DNA from: Gemmatimonadota bacterium
GTDB taxonomy: Bacteria; Gemmatimonadota; Gemmatimonadetes; Longimicrobiales; Gaopeijiaceae
Assembly: GCA_029863525.1 (NCBI GenBank)
Contig: JAOTVL010000013.1
Coordinates: 1 to 41,715, forward strand
Length of the DNA: 41,715 bases
Direction of reading: 5' to 3'
The position numbers were made by a program, and so were the translations under genes. Under the pieces are notes generated by a model, which worked only from the letters and a program-made list of their open reading frames with translations, made no database searches and had not been told where the DNA came from. The first letter of the stretch is position 1. Every line of letters starts with the position of its first letter. Positions 25,139 through 34,676 of the stretch are shown in pieces.

Positions 25139-25633
25139 ATGCGCCGTTTCATGTTTGTGCTCAGCGCGGCCTTCGCGCTCGCAGTGTTCGCAACCCCCGC
25201 CGACGCGCAGCTGAAATTCGGCGCCCAGCTCGCCATGGCGACGGGTGTGTCCGAAGCGTCCGCTCTCGACGGCACGTTCGGGCTCGGCGGTCGCGCGATG
25301 GTCGATCCGCCTCTTCTGCCGATCGGCGGTTTCGTTTCCGGGACGTACTACTTCCCTGAAGGCGACGTCAGCTATTGGACCGGCACCGCCGCCGCCCAGC
25401 TTCGGATCCCGCTTCCGATGGTGAAGCCGTACGTGCTCGCCGGTTGGCAGCTGCGCGGCGGTGAAGGAGACACGCAGAACGGCCCAGTGGTGGGTCTCGG
25501 TGTCCAGCTCGACTTCATGCTGTCCCTCTTCCTGGAGGCGAACTTCGAGTTCAACGAGGATATCGCCGCGCTGCCGGACTTCGATAACGACCCGATCGTG
25601 ATCAAGGGCGGCATTCTCTTCGGCGGAGGCTGA
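25139..25633 (+). CDS. Small outer-membrane beta-barrel protein
   Basis: Starting at the ATG at 25139 (AGGGA upstream), the 164-residue protein has a signal peptide (about 3-22, cleavage after ATPADAQ). Gly/aromatic-rich amphipathic strands follow: LKFGAQLAMATG, GTFGLGGRAMV, GGFVSGTYYFP, WTGTAAAQLRIPL, KPYVLAGWQLRG and GVQLDFMLSLFLEANFEF. The end IVIKGGILFGGG is less aromatic than usual for a final strand. The family is not recognised beyond an outer-membrane porin-like barrel. An ATG at 25112 would add nine residues but lies in the AACATATG palindrome. A strong terminator follows at 25664. Confidence 0.78.
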   Translation: MRRFMFVLSAAFALAVFATPADAQLKFGAQLAMATGVSEASALDGTFGLGGRAMVDPPLLPIGGFVSGTYYFPEGDVSYWTGTAAAQLRIPLPMVKPYVLAGWQLRGGEGDTQNGPVVGLGVQLDFMLSLFLEANFEFNEDIAALPDFDNDPIVIKGGILFGGG

Positions 25634-25663
25634 TCCAGAGCCACACCTCGCGGTGGAGGCATG

Positions 25664-25706
25664 CGGGCGGGAGGCCTTCGAGGCCTCCCGCCCGTTCGTT
25701 CTTTGT
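25664..25706 (+). terminator. Rho-independent terminator after the 25139 gene
   Basis: Bases 25664-25677 (CGGGCGGGAGGCCT) pair perfectly with 25681-25694 to give a 14-bp GC-rich stem with a 3-base loop. It is followed by a T-rich tail, TTCGTTCTTTG. It lies 31 bases after the beta-barrel stop codon. The tail is interrupted by C and G, but stem strength and position make it the clearest terminator in the window. Confidence 0.8.
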
Positions 25707-25857
25707 GACGATGGAAACGCCCCCGACTTGTCGGCGCGTTCTCCCGACCCACCGGCGCGATCGTGACGGTCGCCCGGAACCGTGCGACGGTTTCAGGTGT
25801 CGCAGGGAAAGATCGGGTCGCTGTCTCGCCCCGATGGAACGAGATCGGGAGCGAACG

Positions 25858-26250
25858 GTGAAAAGCACGAAACGACGCGGCGCCTGGATGATGATCGTGG
25901 TCGCCGCGCTGGTGGGCACGAGCGCATGTGGCTCCGCGCCCGCGAACCGCACGCCGTCCTTTCGGGGGGATTCGGCGCCGGGCCTGACCATCACGATCCG
26001 GAATCAACGCATGCAGGACGCACGGTTTTGGATCTGGACCGACGGCCGGCGCGAGAGCCTCGGTACCGTACGCAGCACCGAGACGAAGATCTTCCGCACC
26101 CGGCTCGACCGGATCTCGGACGTACGTCTCGAGTTCGACCTCACGCTCGGCGATCGGTGCTCCACCCGGACGGCACGTGTCGAGCCCGGCGCTCGTCTGG
26201 ACGTCACGATCCCGACGAACCTGCGGCTGATGGACGTTCGGTGCAGGTAG
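25858..26250 (+). CDS. Small lipoprotein of unknown function
   Basis: Starting at a GTG at 25858 with GGGAG upstream, the 130-residue protein has a basic N-terminus (KSTKRRG), a hydrophobic segment and a lipobox (VAALVGTSAC, Cys about 23). The mature part is a compact beta-like domain with LTITIRNQRMQDARFWIWTDG and RLDRISDVRLEFDLTLGDRCS. It has two further cysteines (in DRCS and DVRCR) that could form a disulfide. An ATG at 25834 would add eight residues and has a weaker ribosome-binding site. No family is recognised. It lies convergent to the ABC exporter gene, 42 bases away. Confidence 0.65.
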   Translation: MKSTKRRGAWMMIVVAALVGTSACGSAPANRTPSFRGDSAPGLTITIRNQRMQDARFWIWTDGRRESLGTVRSTETKIFRTRLDRISDVRLEFDLTLGDRCSTRTARVEPGARLDVTIPTNLRLMDVRCR

Positions 26251-26292
26251 GGCTGGTCTGAGCCCGCACTTCCCGAGCAGGTCGAGCCCCGA

Positions 26293-28044
26293 CTAGATCC
26301 GGGCCTGCACCGTGTAGAGCTGGTGGTAGCGGCCTTCGAGTGCCATCAGGTCGTCGTGGCGACCTCGCTCGACGATGCGGCCGCCCTCGATCACCAGAAT
26401 CAGGTCAGCCCGCTGGATCGTTGAGAGGCGGTGCGCGATCACGATGGTCGTTCGGCCCGATAGGAGGTCGTTGAGGCTTCTCTGGATGAGCGCTTCGCTC
26501 TCCGTATCCAGACTCGATGTCGCCTCGTCCAAGAGCAGGATGCGCGGGTCGGCCAAGAGCGCCCGAGCGATCGTGACACGCTGGCGTTGTCCTCCGGACA
26601 GCTTCACGCCCCGCTCCCCGATGATCGTGTCGAGGCCCTCCGGGAACCGATCTGCGAACTCCATGACATACGCCTTCTCGGCGGCCTCGACGATCTCGCC
26701 GTCCTCCGCCGTCGGGCGTGCAAAGCGAAGGTTCTCGCGAATCGTCCCGTCGAAGAGGAAGTCGTCCTGGAACACGAGCCCGAGCTGCTTGCGGTAGCTG
26801 GCGAGCAGGACCGTACGGAGGTCGACGCCGTCCACGACGACCCGCCCCGTGTCCGGGGTTAGGAAGCTCGCAGCGAGGCCGGCCATGGTGGATTTGCCGG
26901 ACCCGCTGCTTCCCACGAGGGCGACGACCATGCCGGGGCTCGCCTCGAAAGAGACTCCCTTGAGTACCGGCTTGTCCTCCTCGTACGCGAAGTGCACGTC
27001 CTGGAACTCGACGTGTCCGGTGATCGTGGGCATCTCGACGGTACGGTCCGGGTCGTCGTCCTCCTGGGGCCACGAGAGCAGCTCCGCGGTCCGGTCGAGC
27101 CCCGCGAACGCCTCCGTCATCTGGGTCCCGATGTTCGCCATCTGCACGACTGGCGCGATCAGGAAGCCGAGGAAGAGGGTGAAGGAGAAGAGCTCCCCGA
27201 CCGTGAGTCCACCCTGGAGAATGAGCCATCCTCCGTATCCCATGATGAGAACGCTCGCGAGGCCCATGAAGAACGAGCCGAGGCTCGTGACCAAGCTGGA
27301 CGTCGTCAGCGTGGTCTTCACGTTGTCGAAGATGCGCATCACGCCATCGTGGAAGATCTCGCTTTCCTTTTCGACGGCGTGGAAACCCTTGATGATGCGA
27401 ATGCCGCCCAGCGACTCCTGCAGTCGACCCGTGACTTCCGCCCGGATCTTGCCCCGCTCTCGGAACGCCGGGCGCAGTGTCTGAAAGGCCCGCGTCGACA
27501 CGAAGGCGAACGCCGCCAGCGGCACGAGGGCGAGACCGGTCATGACCGGATCGATACGGACCAAGAAGGTGAAGGCGACGACCGCGGTGATGGTTCCGCC
27601 GACGAGCTGCACCAGTCCGGTGCCGACCAGATTCCGGACGCCCTCGACGTCGTCCATGATGCGGGACACCAGCTCACCCGACTTCGTGTTGTCGAAGATG
27701 TGAACGGGCAGTTGTAAGACGTGCGCCTGTACCTGTGCCCGCAGGTTCGCGATGAGGTTCTGCGCCTCCACGCTGAGGAGCATGGTGAGCGCGTACGAGG
27801 TCGCGGCGGAAACGGTGACGGCGGCACCCACGAGCCCGAGGATCGTGTAGAGCATCGGAACGTTCGAATTCGCGATGACGTCGTCGATGAGGTACTTGGT
27901 CGAGGCCGGCAGGACGAGGCCGGCGAGCCGGTTGAGAAGGATGAGGACAAGCCCAAGCGCGAGGAGCTTCTTGCGCGGCCAGATGATTTCCTCGAACGCG
28001 TTGCGTAGGCTCGAGCCCGAGATCTTCTTTTTCGAATTCGACAT
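26293..28044 (-). CDS. ABC exporter, MsbA-like half-transporter (membrane and ATPase domains fused)
   Basis: This 583-residue protein has six membrane helices in the first 310 residues and a C-terminal nucleotide-binding domain. Motifs are complete: Walker A GSSGSGKST (about 378-386), Q-loop Q426, signature LSGGQ (482-486), Walker B ILLLDE (502-507) and H-loop H538 in IAHRLS. The layout and DNTKSGELVSRIMDDVEGVRNL are typical of MsbA/lipid A or multidrug-type exporters, working as a homodimer in the inner membrane. The ATG at 28042-28044 is preferred; the frame is open to 28227, but that would overlap the divergent lipoprotein gene and add a Pro/Arg-rich tail. The gene stands alone; substrate cannot be read from sequence. 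Confidence 0.93.
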   Translation of the reverse strand: MSNSKKKISGSSLRNAFEEIIWPRKKLLALGLVLILLNRLAGLVLPASTKYLIDDVIANSNVPMLYTILGLVGAAVTVSAATSYALTMLLSVEAQNLIANLRAQVQAHVLQLPVHIFDNTKSGELVSRIMDDVEGVRNLVGTGLVQLVGGTITAVVAFTFLVRIDPVMTGLALVPLAAFAFVSTRAFQTLRPAFRERGKIRAEVTGRLQESLGGIRIIKGFHAVEKESEIFHDGVMRIFDNVKTTLTTSSLVTSLGSFFMGLASVLIMGYGGWLILQGGLTVGELFSFTLFLGFLIAPVVQMANIGTQMTEAFAGLDRTAELLSWPQEDDDPDRTVEMPTITGHVEFQDVHFAYEEDKPVLKGVSFEASPGMVVALVGSSGSGKSTMAGLAASFLTPDTGRVVVDGVDLRTVLLASYRKQLGLVFQDDFLFDGTIRENLRFARPTAEDGEIVEAAEKAYVMEFADRFPEGLDTIIGERGVKLSGGQRQRVTIARALLADPRILLLDEATSSLDTESEALIQRSLNDLLSGRTTIVIAHRLSTIQRADLILVIEGGRIVERGRHDDLMALEGRYHQLYTVQARI

Positions 28045-28100
28045 GGTCGCGGAAGATAGCTTATCATCCAGGGGAAGCGGATCACGGGGAGTATCGAGGA
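28045..28100. promoter_or_regulatory. Short divergent promoter region between ABC exporter and lipoprotein genes
   Basis: Only 56 bases separate the two divergent start codons, so the promoters must overlap or lie inside the genes. The stretch GATAGCTTATCATCC at about 28055-28069 is the only AT-rich part. It contains the inverted repeat GATA-GCT-TATC. GGGGAG before the ATG at 28101 may serve as the ribosome-binding site. Confidence 0.35.
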
Positions 28101-28520
28101 ATGAACACGACGAAACGAGTGGTGGCTCTCGCCATATGTCTGGGGGCCGGAGCATGCGGTGATGCGGGCCTGGGTGTCGATCTGAGCGGCCTGTGGGTCG
28201 CGTCCTCGTACGAGTACCGGAGCGCAACGGGGCAGGTCGTCGACATCATACAGCGTGACGGGGCTTCGATGAGCATGACCGTGGACTACCGCGGTGACGG
28301 AACTCGACGGGCAAGCGTGTTGTTCAACGACGGTATGGGCTCGTCGCAGAACTTCACGGGAGACGTCGACGTGGAAGCGGGCACGTTCACCTTCGAGAAC
28401 TCGGTCTTCACGTTCACCCGCGGCGAATCGCAGCTGACCATGGTCGACCAGTCAGCGACCTTCGACTTCGGAAGTGGTCCGGAGTCCGCTACGCTGACCA
28501 TCCGACTTACGCAGCTTTAG
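28101..28520 (+). CDS. Small lipoprotein, lipocalin-like beta protein of unknown function
   Basis: This 139-residue protein has a lipoprotein signal (VVALAICLGAGAC, Cys about 19). The start of the mature part, LSGLWVASSYEYRSATG, and the later strands GTFTFENSVFTFTRGESQLTMVDQ suggest a single beta-barrel of lipocalin-like type (GxW near the N-terminus). No assignment to a named family is made. It diverges from the ABC exporter and is followed by 173 bases before leuS. Confidence 0.7.
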   Translation: MNTTKRVVALAICLGAGACGDAGLGVDLSGLWVASSYEYRSATGQVVDIIQRDGASMSMTVDYRGDGTRRASVLFNDGMGSSQNFTGDVDVEAGTFTFENSVFTFTRGESQLTMVDQSATFDFGSGPESATLTIRLTQL

Positions 28521-28693
28521 CACGGCGGGGAGCCCGGGTCGACTCGGCGTTCACCCCGTCGCTGGAGCAGCCGCCCCCCTTGGGGTGGCCAGAAGGCCCA
28601 TGTAGCTTTGCGACTTTCCCGAGCGGTCGTGCGCTTTCGGCGCTCACCCTCACCCGTGGGGTGCTCTGCGGGATTCACGACCGATAGCCGACG
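28521..28693 (+). promoter_or_regulatory. leuS upstream region
   Basis: This 173-base gap probably carries the leuS promoter. The AT-richest part is CATGTAGCTTTG at about 28599-28610, resembling CATATAGCTT before the sigma-factor operon; both could be -10 regions. No T-box features (for example the TGG-containing antiterminator bulge) and no clear ribosome-binding site next to the ATG at 28694 were found. Confidence 0.3.
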
Positions 28694-31147
28694 ATGGCCA
28701 ACGAAGACAAGGACGGGTACGACCCGTCAACCGTTGAAGAGAAGTGGCAGCGTCTCTGGGAGGAGCGCGGCACCAATACCTTCACGCGTGAGGATTTGGA
28801 GAGCGCCGAGGATCCGTTCTACAACCTCATGATGTTCCCCTATCCCTCCGCCGAGGGACTTCATGTAGGCAACATCTACGCGTTCACGGGAGCCGACGTC
28901 CACGGGCGTTATCAACGTCTCCGCGGCAAGACGGTCTTCGAGCCGATGGGCTTCGACGCCTTCGGAATCCACTCGGAGAACTTCGCCCTGAAGCAGGGCA
29001 CGCACCCGATGGATTTGATCCCGTCGAACGTGAAGAACTTCAAGCGCCAGCTGAAGCGGATCGGGGGGATGTTCGACTGGGATCACAGCGTCGACACCAC
29101 CGACCCGGCCTACTACAAGTGGACGCAATGGGTCTTCCTGCAGCTGTTCAACGCGGGGCTGGCCGAGCGCAAGGAGGCGCCCGTCAATTGGTGCCCTTCG
29201 TGCATGACCGTGCTGGCCAACGAGCAGGTCATCGGGGGCGAGTGCGAGCGGTGCGGCACGCCCGTCGAGCAGCGACGCATCGCACAGTGGTTCTTCCGGA
29301 TCACCGACTACGCGCAGCGCCTACTGGACAATCTCGACGACATCGACTGGTCGCAGACGACGATGAAGGCACAGTCGAACTGGATCGGCCGGAGCACGGG
29401 CGCGCAGTTGCACTTCCCCGTGTTGGGTCGTGACGGCGAAGAGACGGGCGCCAGCATCGAGGTGTACACCACGCGCCCCGACACCGTCTTCGGCGCCACC
29501 TATATGGTGCTGTCGCCCGAACATCCGATGGTGGACCAGGTCACGGACGACGGCTTGCGGGCGCCTGTGTACGCCTACATCGACAAGGCCTCCAAGAGGG
29601 ACCTCGTCGCGCGTCAGAAGGTGGACAAGACGAAGAGCGGCGTCCCAACGGGAGGATTCTGTCGCAATCCCGCCACAGGGGAGCGGATCCCCATATGGAT
29701 CGCCGACTACGTACTGATGGACTACGGGACCGGCGCCATCATGGCGGTGCCGGGGCACGACACGCGCGACTTCGAGTTCGCAGAGCAGTTCGACCTGCCC
29801 ATCGTGCGCGTCGTCGCCGGGCCCGACGATGCCGCCGACGCGCCGCTGGAAGAGGCCTACCTGGGCCCGGGTCGCCTAGTGAATTCCGGTGACTTCGACG
29901 GGACCGACGTCTCGGAATCCGTCGATGCGGTGACGGCCTGGGCCCAAGACGGCGGCTGGGGAGAGGCGAAGGTCAACTTCCGGCTGCATGACTGGTGCAT
30001 TTCCCGGCAGCGCTACTGGGGTCCCCCCATCCCCATCATTCATTGCGACGTGTGCGGCCCGGTTGCCGTACCAGAATCGGATCTGCCCGTGGTGTTGCCC
30101 CGAGTCGAGGACTTCAAGCCCGACGACTCGGGTGTCAGCCCGCTGGCACGGGTCGCCTCGTGGTACGAAACCACATGCCCCGAGTGTGGAGAGGATGCCC
30201 GGCGGGAGACGGACGTGTCAGACACCTTCCTGGACTCGGGCTGGTACTTCTTGCGCTACCCGTCGACAGACTTCGACGATCGACCGTTCGACACCGAGAT
30301 CACCAAGCGGTGGCTCCCGGTGGACACGTACATCGGCGGCAACGAGCACGCGGTGCTGCACCTGTTGTACTCGCGCTTCCTCACCATGGTGCTGAAGGAC
30401 CTGGGCCACCTCGATTTCGAGGAGCCGTACACCGTCTTTCGGGCGCACGGCCTCATCATCGCCGACGGCGCCAAGATGTCGAAGAGCAAGGGCAACGTGA
30501 TCGTCCCGGACCCCATCATCGCCGAGTTCGGGGCGGACAGCTTCCGCATGTATCTCATGTTCTTGGGGCCGTACGAGGAGGGAGGAGACTATCGTCCACA
30601 GGGTATCCAGGGGCCCTTTGGCTTTCTGCACCGCCTCTGGGACACCGTGGTCTCGGCTGATGATGGTACGCCCGATCCCGATGTTGAACGGAAAGTCCAC
30701 CAGACCATCCGGCAGGTCACGGAGCAGGTGCCGCAGCTGAGCTACAACACCGCCATCGCCGCCATGATGGAATGTCTCAACGTCGTGCGTGCCGGTGGGA
30801 GGGACGCAGTTCGGGCCGAGGTCGAGCCATTGGTGGTCATGGTAGCTCCGTTCGCGCCTCACATGGCCGAGGAATTGTGGGAGCGCCTGGGTCACGAGGG
30901 GGGCCTCTTCGACGGCGCGCACTGGCCCGTGTACGACGAGGAGAAGGCGACCGAGCTCACAGTCGAGATCGCGGTACAGGTGAACGGCAAATTGAGAGCC
31001 ACGATCTCCGTGGCCGCAGACGCATCCGAAGATCAGGTGATCACAGCGGCGCGCTCGGAGGAGAACGTGGAGCGGCACCTTGATGGCAAGGACGAGCGTC
31101 GGGTCATTCATGTGCCCGGTCGGCTCGTCAACTTCGTGGTGGGGTGA
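28694..31147 (+). CDS. leuS: Leucine--tRNA ligase
   Basis: This 817-residue class I aminoacyl-tRNA synthetase charges tRNA-Leu. The HIGH motif appears as HVGN at 57-60 within PYPSAEGLHVGN, and KMSKS is at about 594-598 (KMSKSKGNVIVPD). A zinc-ribbon-like CPSC...CERC pair is in the region around residues 166-186. The editing (CP1) domain includes TTRPDTVFGATYMVLSPEHP and DYGTGAIMAVPGHDTRDFEFA with the hydrolytic Asp. A second set of CDVC/CPEC cysteines lies at about 453-500. The length fits bacterial LeuRS. tkt follows after 39 bases, possibly co-transcribed. Confidence 0.98.
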   Translation: MANEDKDGYDPSTVEEKWQRLWEERGTNTFTREDLESAEDPFYNLMMFPYPSAEGLHVGNIYAFTGADVHGRYQRLRGKTVFEPMGFDAFGIHSENFALKQGTHPMDLIPSNVKNFKRQLKRIGGMFDWDHSVDTTDPAYYKWTQWVFLQLFNAGLAERKEAPVNWCPSCMTVLANEQVIGGECERCGTPVEQRRIAQWFFRITDYAQRLLDNLDDIDWSQTTMKAQSNWIGRSTGAQLHFPVLGRDGEETGASIEVYTTRPDTVFGATYMVLSPEHPMVDQVTDDGLRAPVYAYIDKASKRDLVARQKVDKTKSGVPTGGFCRNPATGERIPIWIADYVLMDYGTGAIMAVPGHDTRDFEFAEQFDLPIVRVVAGPDDAADAPLEEAYLGPGRLVNSGDFDGTDVSESVDAVTAWAQDGGWGEAKVNFRLHDWCISRQRYWGPPIPIIHCDVCGPVAVPESDLPVVLPRVEDFKPDDSGVSPLARVASWYETTCPECGEDARRETDVSDTFLDSGWYFLRYPSTDFDDRPFDTEITKRWLPVDTYIGGNEHAVLHLLYSRFLTMVLKDLGHLDFEEPYTVFRAHGLIIADGAKMSKSKGNVIVPDPIIAEFGADSFRMYLMFLGPYEEGGDYRPQGIQGPFGFLHRLWDTVVSADDGTPDPDVERKVHQTIRQVTEQVPQLSYNTAIAAMMECLNVVRAGGRDAVRAEVEPLVVMVAPFAPHMAEELWERLGHEGGLFDGAHWPVYDEEKATELTVEIAVQVNGKLRATISVAADASEDQVITAARSEENVERHLDGKDERRVIHVPGRLVNFVVG

Positions 31148-31186
31148 GGGAGCGCGACGGGTGAGTCTTCGAATCGGGATTGGCCG

Positions 31187-33202
31187 ATGAGCACGACCGA
31201 GCAGGTGAGCAGCACCGAGCAGCTGGCGATCGACGCGATCCGGGTGTTGTCGATGGATGCCGTGCAGAAGGCCAACTCGGGCCACCCCGGCACGCCGATG
31301 GCGCTCGCGCCCGTAGGGTACGTTCTCTTTCACCGCCACCTGAGGCACAACCCGAAGGATCCAGCGTGGCTCGACCGCGACCGGTTCATCCTCTCCGTCG
31401 GTCACGCCTCGATGCTCATGTATTCTTTGCTGTATTTGAGCGGGTACGAAGTCTCGAGAGAGGACATCGAGAACTTCCGACAGTGGGGATCGCCCACCGC
31501 GGGTCACCCGGAGCAAGGCCACGTGCCGGGGGTGGAAACGACGACGGGCCCGCTCGGACAAGGCGTCGCCAACTCCGTCGGCTTCGCGCTGGCGGAGCGC
31601 TGGCTCGCGCACCGCTTCAATCGACCGGGCCATGAGGTCGTGAACCACTTCACGTACACATTCTGCTCCGACGGCGACGTCATGGAAGGGGTGTCGCACG
31701 AGGCCGCCGCCATCGCGGGGCACCAGAGGCTGGGGAAGCTCATTTGGATCTTCGACGACAATCGGATCACGATCGAAGGCAGCACGGACCTCTCTACGTC
31801 GACCGACCAGGCGAAGCGCTTCGAGGGTTACGGCTGGCACGTGGTGCACGTGCACGATGGCAACGATCTCGAGTCGATCGACCTCGCGCTTCGGGAGGCC
31901 AAGGAGGAGACGGAACGCCCCACCCTCATCGTCCTGCGCACCACGATCGCCTTCGGGTCACCCGGAAAGGCCGGGAGCGCGTCGGCCCACGGGGCGCCTC
32001 TGGGAGCCGGCGAAATCGAGGCAACGAAGAGGAACCTCGGCTACCCGTCGCTCGATCCCTTCTATGTTGATGATGAGGCACTCGACCACTGGCGCCAGAC
32101 GGTGGCCAAGGGGGAGCGGACACAGGAGGGATGGGAAGCCCGCTTCGCGACCTACCGCACCGAGTACCCAGCGCTCGCAGCCGAGTACGTTCGAATGATG
32201 GACGGCGCCCTACCGGACGGATGGGACGCGGAAGTTCCCGACCTGGCCGCCGTCACCGAACCCGCCGCCACGCGGGCCTGGTCGGGTAAGGTCATCCAAG
32301 GTCTCGCTGCCGGCATTCCCGAGCTGATCGGTGGCTCGGCGGACCTGGCCGGATCGAACAAGACCGACATCGATGGTGCAGACAGCCTGCTTGCTGAAAC
32401 ACCCGGGGGGCGCATCGTGCACTACGGCGTGCGAGAGCACGCCATGGGCTCGATCATGAACGGGATGACGCTGCACGGTGGTCTCCGACCATACGGGGGC
32501 ACCTTCCTAATATTTTCGGATTACATGCGGCCTGCGATCCGGCTGGCGGGGCTCATGGGTCAACCTGTCGTCTACGTGTTCAGTCACGATTCCATCGGGC
32601 TCGGCGAAGACGGCCCGACGCATCAACCTGTCGAGCAACTCGCGGCGTTGAGGGCAATTCCGAACGTCATGGATCTTCGCCCCGGCGACGGACCGGAGAC
32701 CGAGATGGCGTGGCGTGTGGCGATGGAGCGCACCAACGGACCGTCGTTCCTCGCGCTGAGCCGACAGACGGTTCCTCTCCTGCCGCGAGAGGTCAGCGCA
32801 GAGGGTCTGCGGCGAGGCGCGTACGTCCTCGTCGAAGCATCGTCGGGAAGGCCCGACGTGATCCTGCTGGCGAGCGGCTCGGAGTTGAGCCTGGCCGTCC
32901 ACGCGGCGGAAGCGCTCGAGGCCAGCGGCACGGCGACGAGGGTCGTGAGCATGCCGAGCTGGTACCTGTTCGCGCAGCAGAGCCAGAGCTATCGGGACGA
33001 AGTCCTGCCTCCGAGCGTCACTGCGCGCGTCTCCGTGGAGGCTGCGAGCAGCTTCGGCTGGCACCGCTGGGTGGGGTCGGCGGGCGGCTCGGTGGCGCTC
33101 GACCATTTCGGCGCGTCGGCGCCGGCGGAGGTTCTCTTCGAGAAGTACGGCTTCACCGTCGAGAACGTGGTGAGCACTGCGAGGGAGTCCCTGAGCGCGT
33201 AA
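31187..33202 (+). CDS. tkt: Transketolase
   Basis: This 671-residue thiamine-diphosphate enzyme moves two-carbon units in the pentose phosphate pathway. Key elements are present: [15 protein letters not shown] (His33), [17 protein letters not shown], the cofactor motif [15 protein letters not shown] with D162, N192 in [10 protein letters not shown], and the catalytic region [14 protein letters not shown] with the conserved Glu. [23 protein letters not shown] follows. The protein is full length, with the C-terminal domain ending near [13 protein letters not shown]. The start codon is ATG with a modest upstream purine stretch. It follows leuS by 39 bases and precedes the plug-domain gene by 54. 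Confidence 0.98.
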   Translation: MSTTEQVSSTEQLAIDAIRVLSMDAVQKANSGHPGTPMALAPVGYVLFHRHLRHNPKDPAWLDRDRFILSVGHASMLMYSLLYLSGYEVSREDIENFRQWGSPTAGHPEQGHVPGVETTTGPLGQGVANSVGFALAERWLAHRFNRPGHEVVNHFTYTFCSDGDVMEGVSHEAAAIAGHQRLGKLIWIFDDNRITIEGSTDLSTSTDQAKRFEGYGWHVVHVHDGNDLESIDLALREAKEETERPTLIVLRTTIAFGSPGKAGSASAHGAPLGAGEIEATKRNLGYPSLDPFYVDDEALDHWRQTVAKGERTQEGWEARFATYRTEYPALAAEYVRMMDGALPDGWDAEVPDLAAVTEPAATRAWSGKVIQGLAAGIPELIGGSADLAGSNKTDIDGADSLLAETPGGRIVHYGVREHAMGSIMNGMTLHGGLRPYGGTFLIFSDYMRPAIRLAGLMGQPVVYVFSHDSIGLGEDGPTHQPVEQLAALRAIPNVMDLRPGDGPETEMAWRVAMERTNGPSFLALSRQTVPLLPREVSAEGLRRGAYVLVEASSGRPDVILLASGSELSLAVHAAEALEASGTATRVVSMPSWYLFAQQSQSYRDEVLPPSVTARVSVEAASSFGWHRWVGSAGGSVALDHFGASAPAEVLFEKYGFTVENVVSTARESLSA

Positions 33203-33256
33203 GGTCCGGCCCAGGGAGGTGGTCCTCGTGACCTTTAGGTCGAGGAGAGGTGGCTC

Positions 33257-34006
33257 GTGATCCGAGGGTCTGCAACGTATCTAACGCTGGTGTTCGCGTT
33301 GCTGGGCGCGGCGATACCGGCGAGCGCCGTCGCACAGACCTTTCAGGGGCGCGTTCTTCAGGCGGAGGACGACCTGCCGATTCCCACGGCGCTGGTTCGC
33401 TTGCTCGACGAGGCGGGAGAGCAGCTCGCGATCTCGATCGCCGACTCGAGCGGCTTCTACCGCGTGCAGGCTCCCGAGCCGGGCGTCTACAGGCTGGAGG
33501 CGGCACGGATCGGCTTCGAGAACTTCGAGACCCCGCTGTTGAGCGCCACGGTCGCCGACCGCACTTACCCGATCGACCTCGTCATGCGTACCGACCCGTA
33601 CAACCTACCCGGCTTCATGGTGGAAACGAACCGGGTCTCGGACGCGGAAGCCGACCGGCAAGTGAGGCTCATGATCGGAATCAGCATTGCCTCGTTGCGC
33701 TTTCGGCCGATCGGATTCGAGCAGATCCAGAGCCATGTCGAGAGGGCTCATTCGCTCGGGGATCTCATCCGTGGGGAGAACACGGCGGGTCTCCTCGTCT
33801 TCTACGACAGTCAAGGGCCGTGCTTCTCACTGAGGGCTCGTGGCTGCCTCCCCGTGTACCTCAACGGTTTTCGGCTAGAGCGCGATTTCGTAGACGCGAC
33901 GCCGCTCGACATGATCTACCGCATCGTGCTCGTCACCCCGACCGACGGATCGTCCACCTACCCCAGCGGAGCGGTTCTGCTGTACACGGAGGCGTGGCTC
34001 AAGTGA
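33257..34006 (+). CDS. Carboxypeptidase-regulatory-like domain plus plug-like domain protein (no beta-barrel)
   Basis: This 249-residue exported protein starts at GTG with GAGGAGAGG upstream and has a signal peptide (about 7-26, ending SAVAQT). Residues about 28-110 form a carboxypeptidase-regulatory-like beta domain (QGRVLQAEDDLPIPTALVRLLDEAG, SGFYRVQAPEPGVYRLEAARIGFE). The C-terminal part (CFSLRARGCLPVYLNGFRL, TPLDMIYRIVLVTPTD, TYPSGAVLLYT) resembles the plug of TonB-dependent receptors, but the protein stops before any barrel. Similar short plug-type proteins occur in related genomes, so it is probably intact rather than truncated. A partner role at the outer membrane is possible but not shown. 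Confidence 0.72.
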   Translation: MIRGSATYLTLVFALLGAAIPASAVAQTFQGRVLQAEDDLPIPTALVRLLDEAGEQLAISIADSSGFYRVQAPEPGVYRLEAARIGFENFETPLLSATVADRTYPIDLVMRTDPYNLPGFMVETNRVSDAEADRQVRLMIGISIASLRFRPIGFEQIQSHVERAHSLGDLIRGENTAGLLVFYDSQGPCFSLRARGCLPVYLNGFRLERDFVDATPLDMIYRIVLVTPTDGSSTYPSGAVLLYTEAWLK

Positions 34007-34092
34007 GACGGCCATCGGGGTCGCTTGCTACACGCATGGCCGCGGCGTAGCCTCAGCAGTGTCGTTTGTCCCTAACACTTTGAGGCCGCCCC

Positions 34093-34659
34093 ATGATCAT
34101 CTCGATCGTGTCTCTCTGGCTACCGATCGTTCTCGCCTCGGTCCTCGTCTTCATCGTTAGCTCGCTTCTGCACACCGTCCTGAATTGGCACAAGAACGAC
34201 TACCGGCGCGTGCCCGACGAGAACGCCGCTCTGAGTGCACTCGCACCGCTAGAAATACCGCCGGGCGACTACGTCCTCCCCTACATGTCGTCGAAGGAGG
34301 ACTGGCAGTCGGAGGAGTTCAAGGCGAAGCTCGAACGAGGACCGGTTGTGTTTGCGACGTTCGTCGACGGCCGATCGGTCTTGAGTATGGGACCACAGCT
34401 GACTCAGTGGTTTGCGTATACCCTGCTGGTCGGCGTTGTCGCCGCGTACGTAGCCGGTCGGACATTGGGTGCCGGGGCGGACTACCTCGAGGTCTTTCGC
34501 CTCACTGGCACGGTTGCCTTCGCCTGCTACGCGATGGCGATGCCGCAACGGTCGATCTGGTACCATCAGAATTGGCCCGCGACGCTGCGTTCGATGGCCG
34601 ACGGTTTCCTTTACGCACTGCTGACGGCCGGCGCCTTCGGCTGGCTGTGGCCCGCGTAA
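34093..34659 (+). CDS. Small integral membrane protein of unknown function
   Basis: This 188-residue protein has an N-terminal membrane helix (about 5-28, SLWLPIVLASVLVFIVSSLLH). A soluble segment with the conserved-looking motif LNWHKNDYRRVPDE and PGDYVLPYM follows, then two to three further helices (about 105-122, 134-148 and 170-187). The histidine-rich start (HTVLNWHKND) and the WYHQNWPATLRSMADGFLYALLTAGAFGW ending look like features of a conserved bacterial family without a known role. It is convergent with the SprT-like gene, 17 bases away. No function is proposed. Confidence 0.75.
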   Translation: MIISIVSLWLPIVLASVLVFIVSSLLHTVLNWHKNDYRRVPDENAALSALAPLEIPPGDYVLPYMSSKEDWQSEEFKAKLERGPVVFATFVDGRSVLSMGPQLTQWFAYTLLVGVVAAYVAGRTLGAGADYLEVFRLTGTVAFACYAMAMPQRSIWYHQNWPATLRSMADGFLYALLTAGAFGWLWPA

Positions 34660-34676
34660 CGCTCAGTCGCGCCGCG

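Noticed and set aside
28521-28693. T-box riboswitch before leuS
   Set aside because: No antiterminator consensus, no terminator with U-run and no specifier-loop pattern is visible.
30218-31855. Open frame of 545 codons on the minus strand across leuS and tkt
   Set aside because: It spans two clear plus-strand genes and their junction, and its composition (His, Arg, Val-rich) shows no family resemblance.
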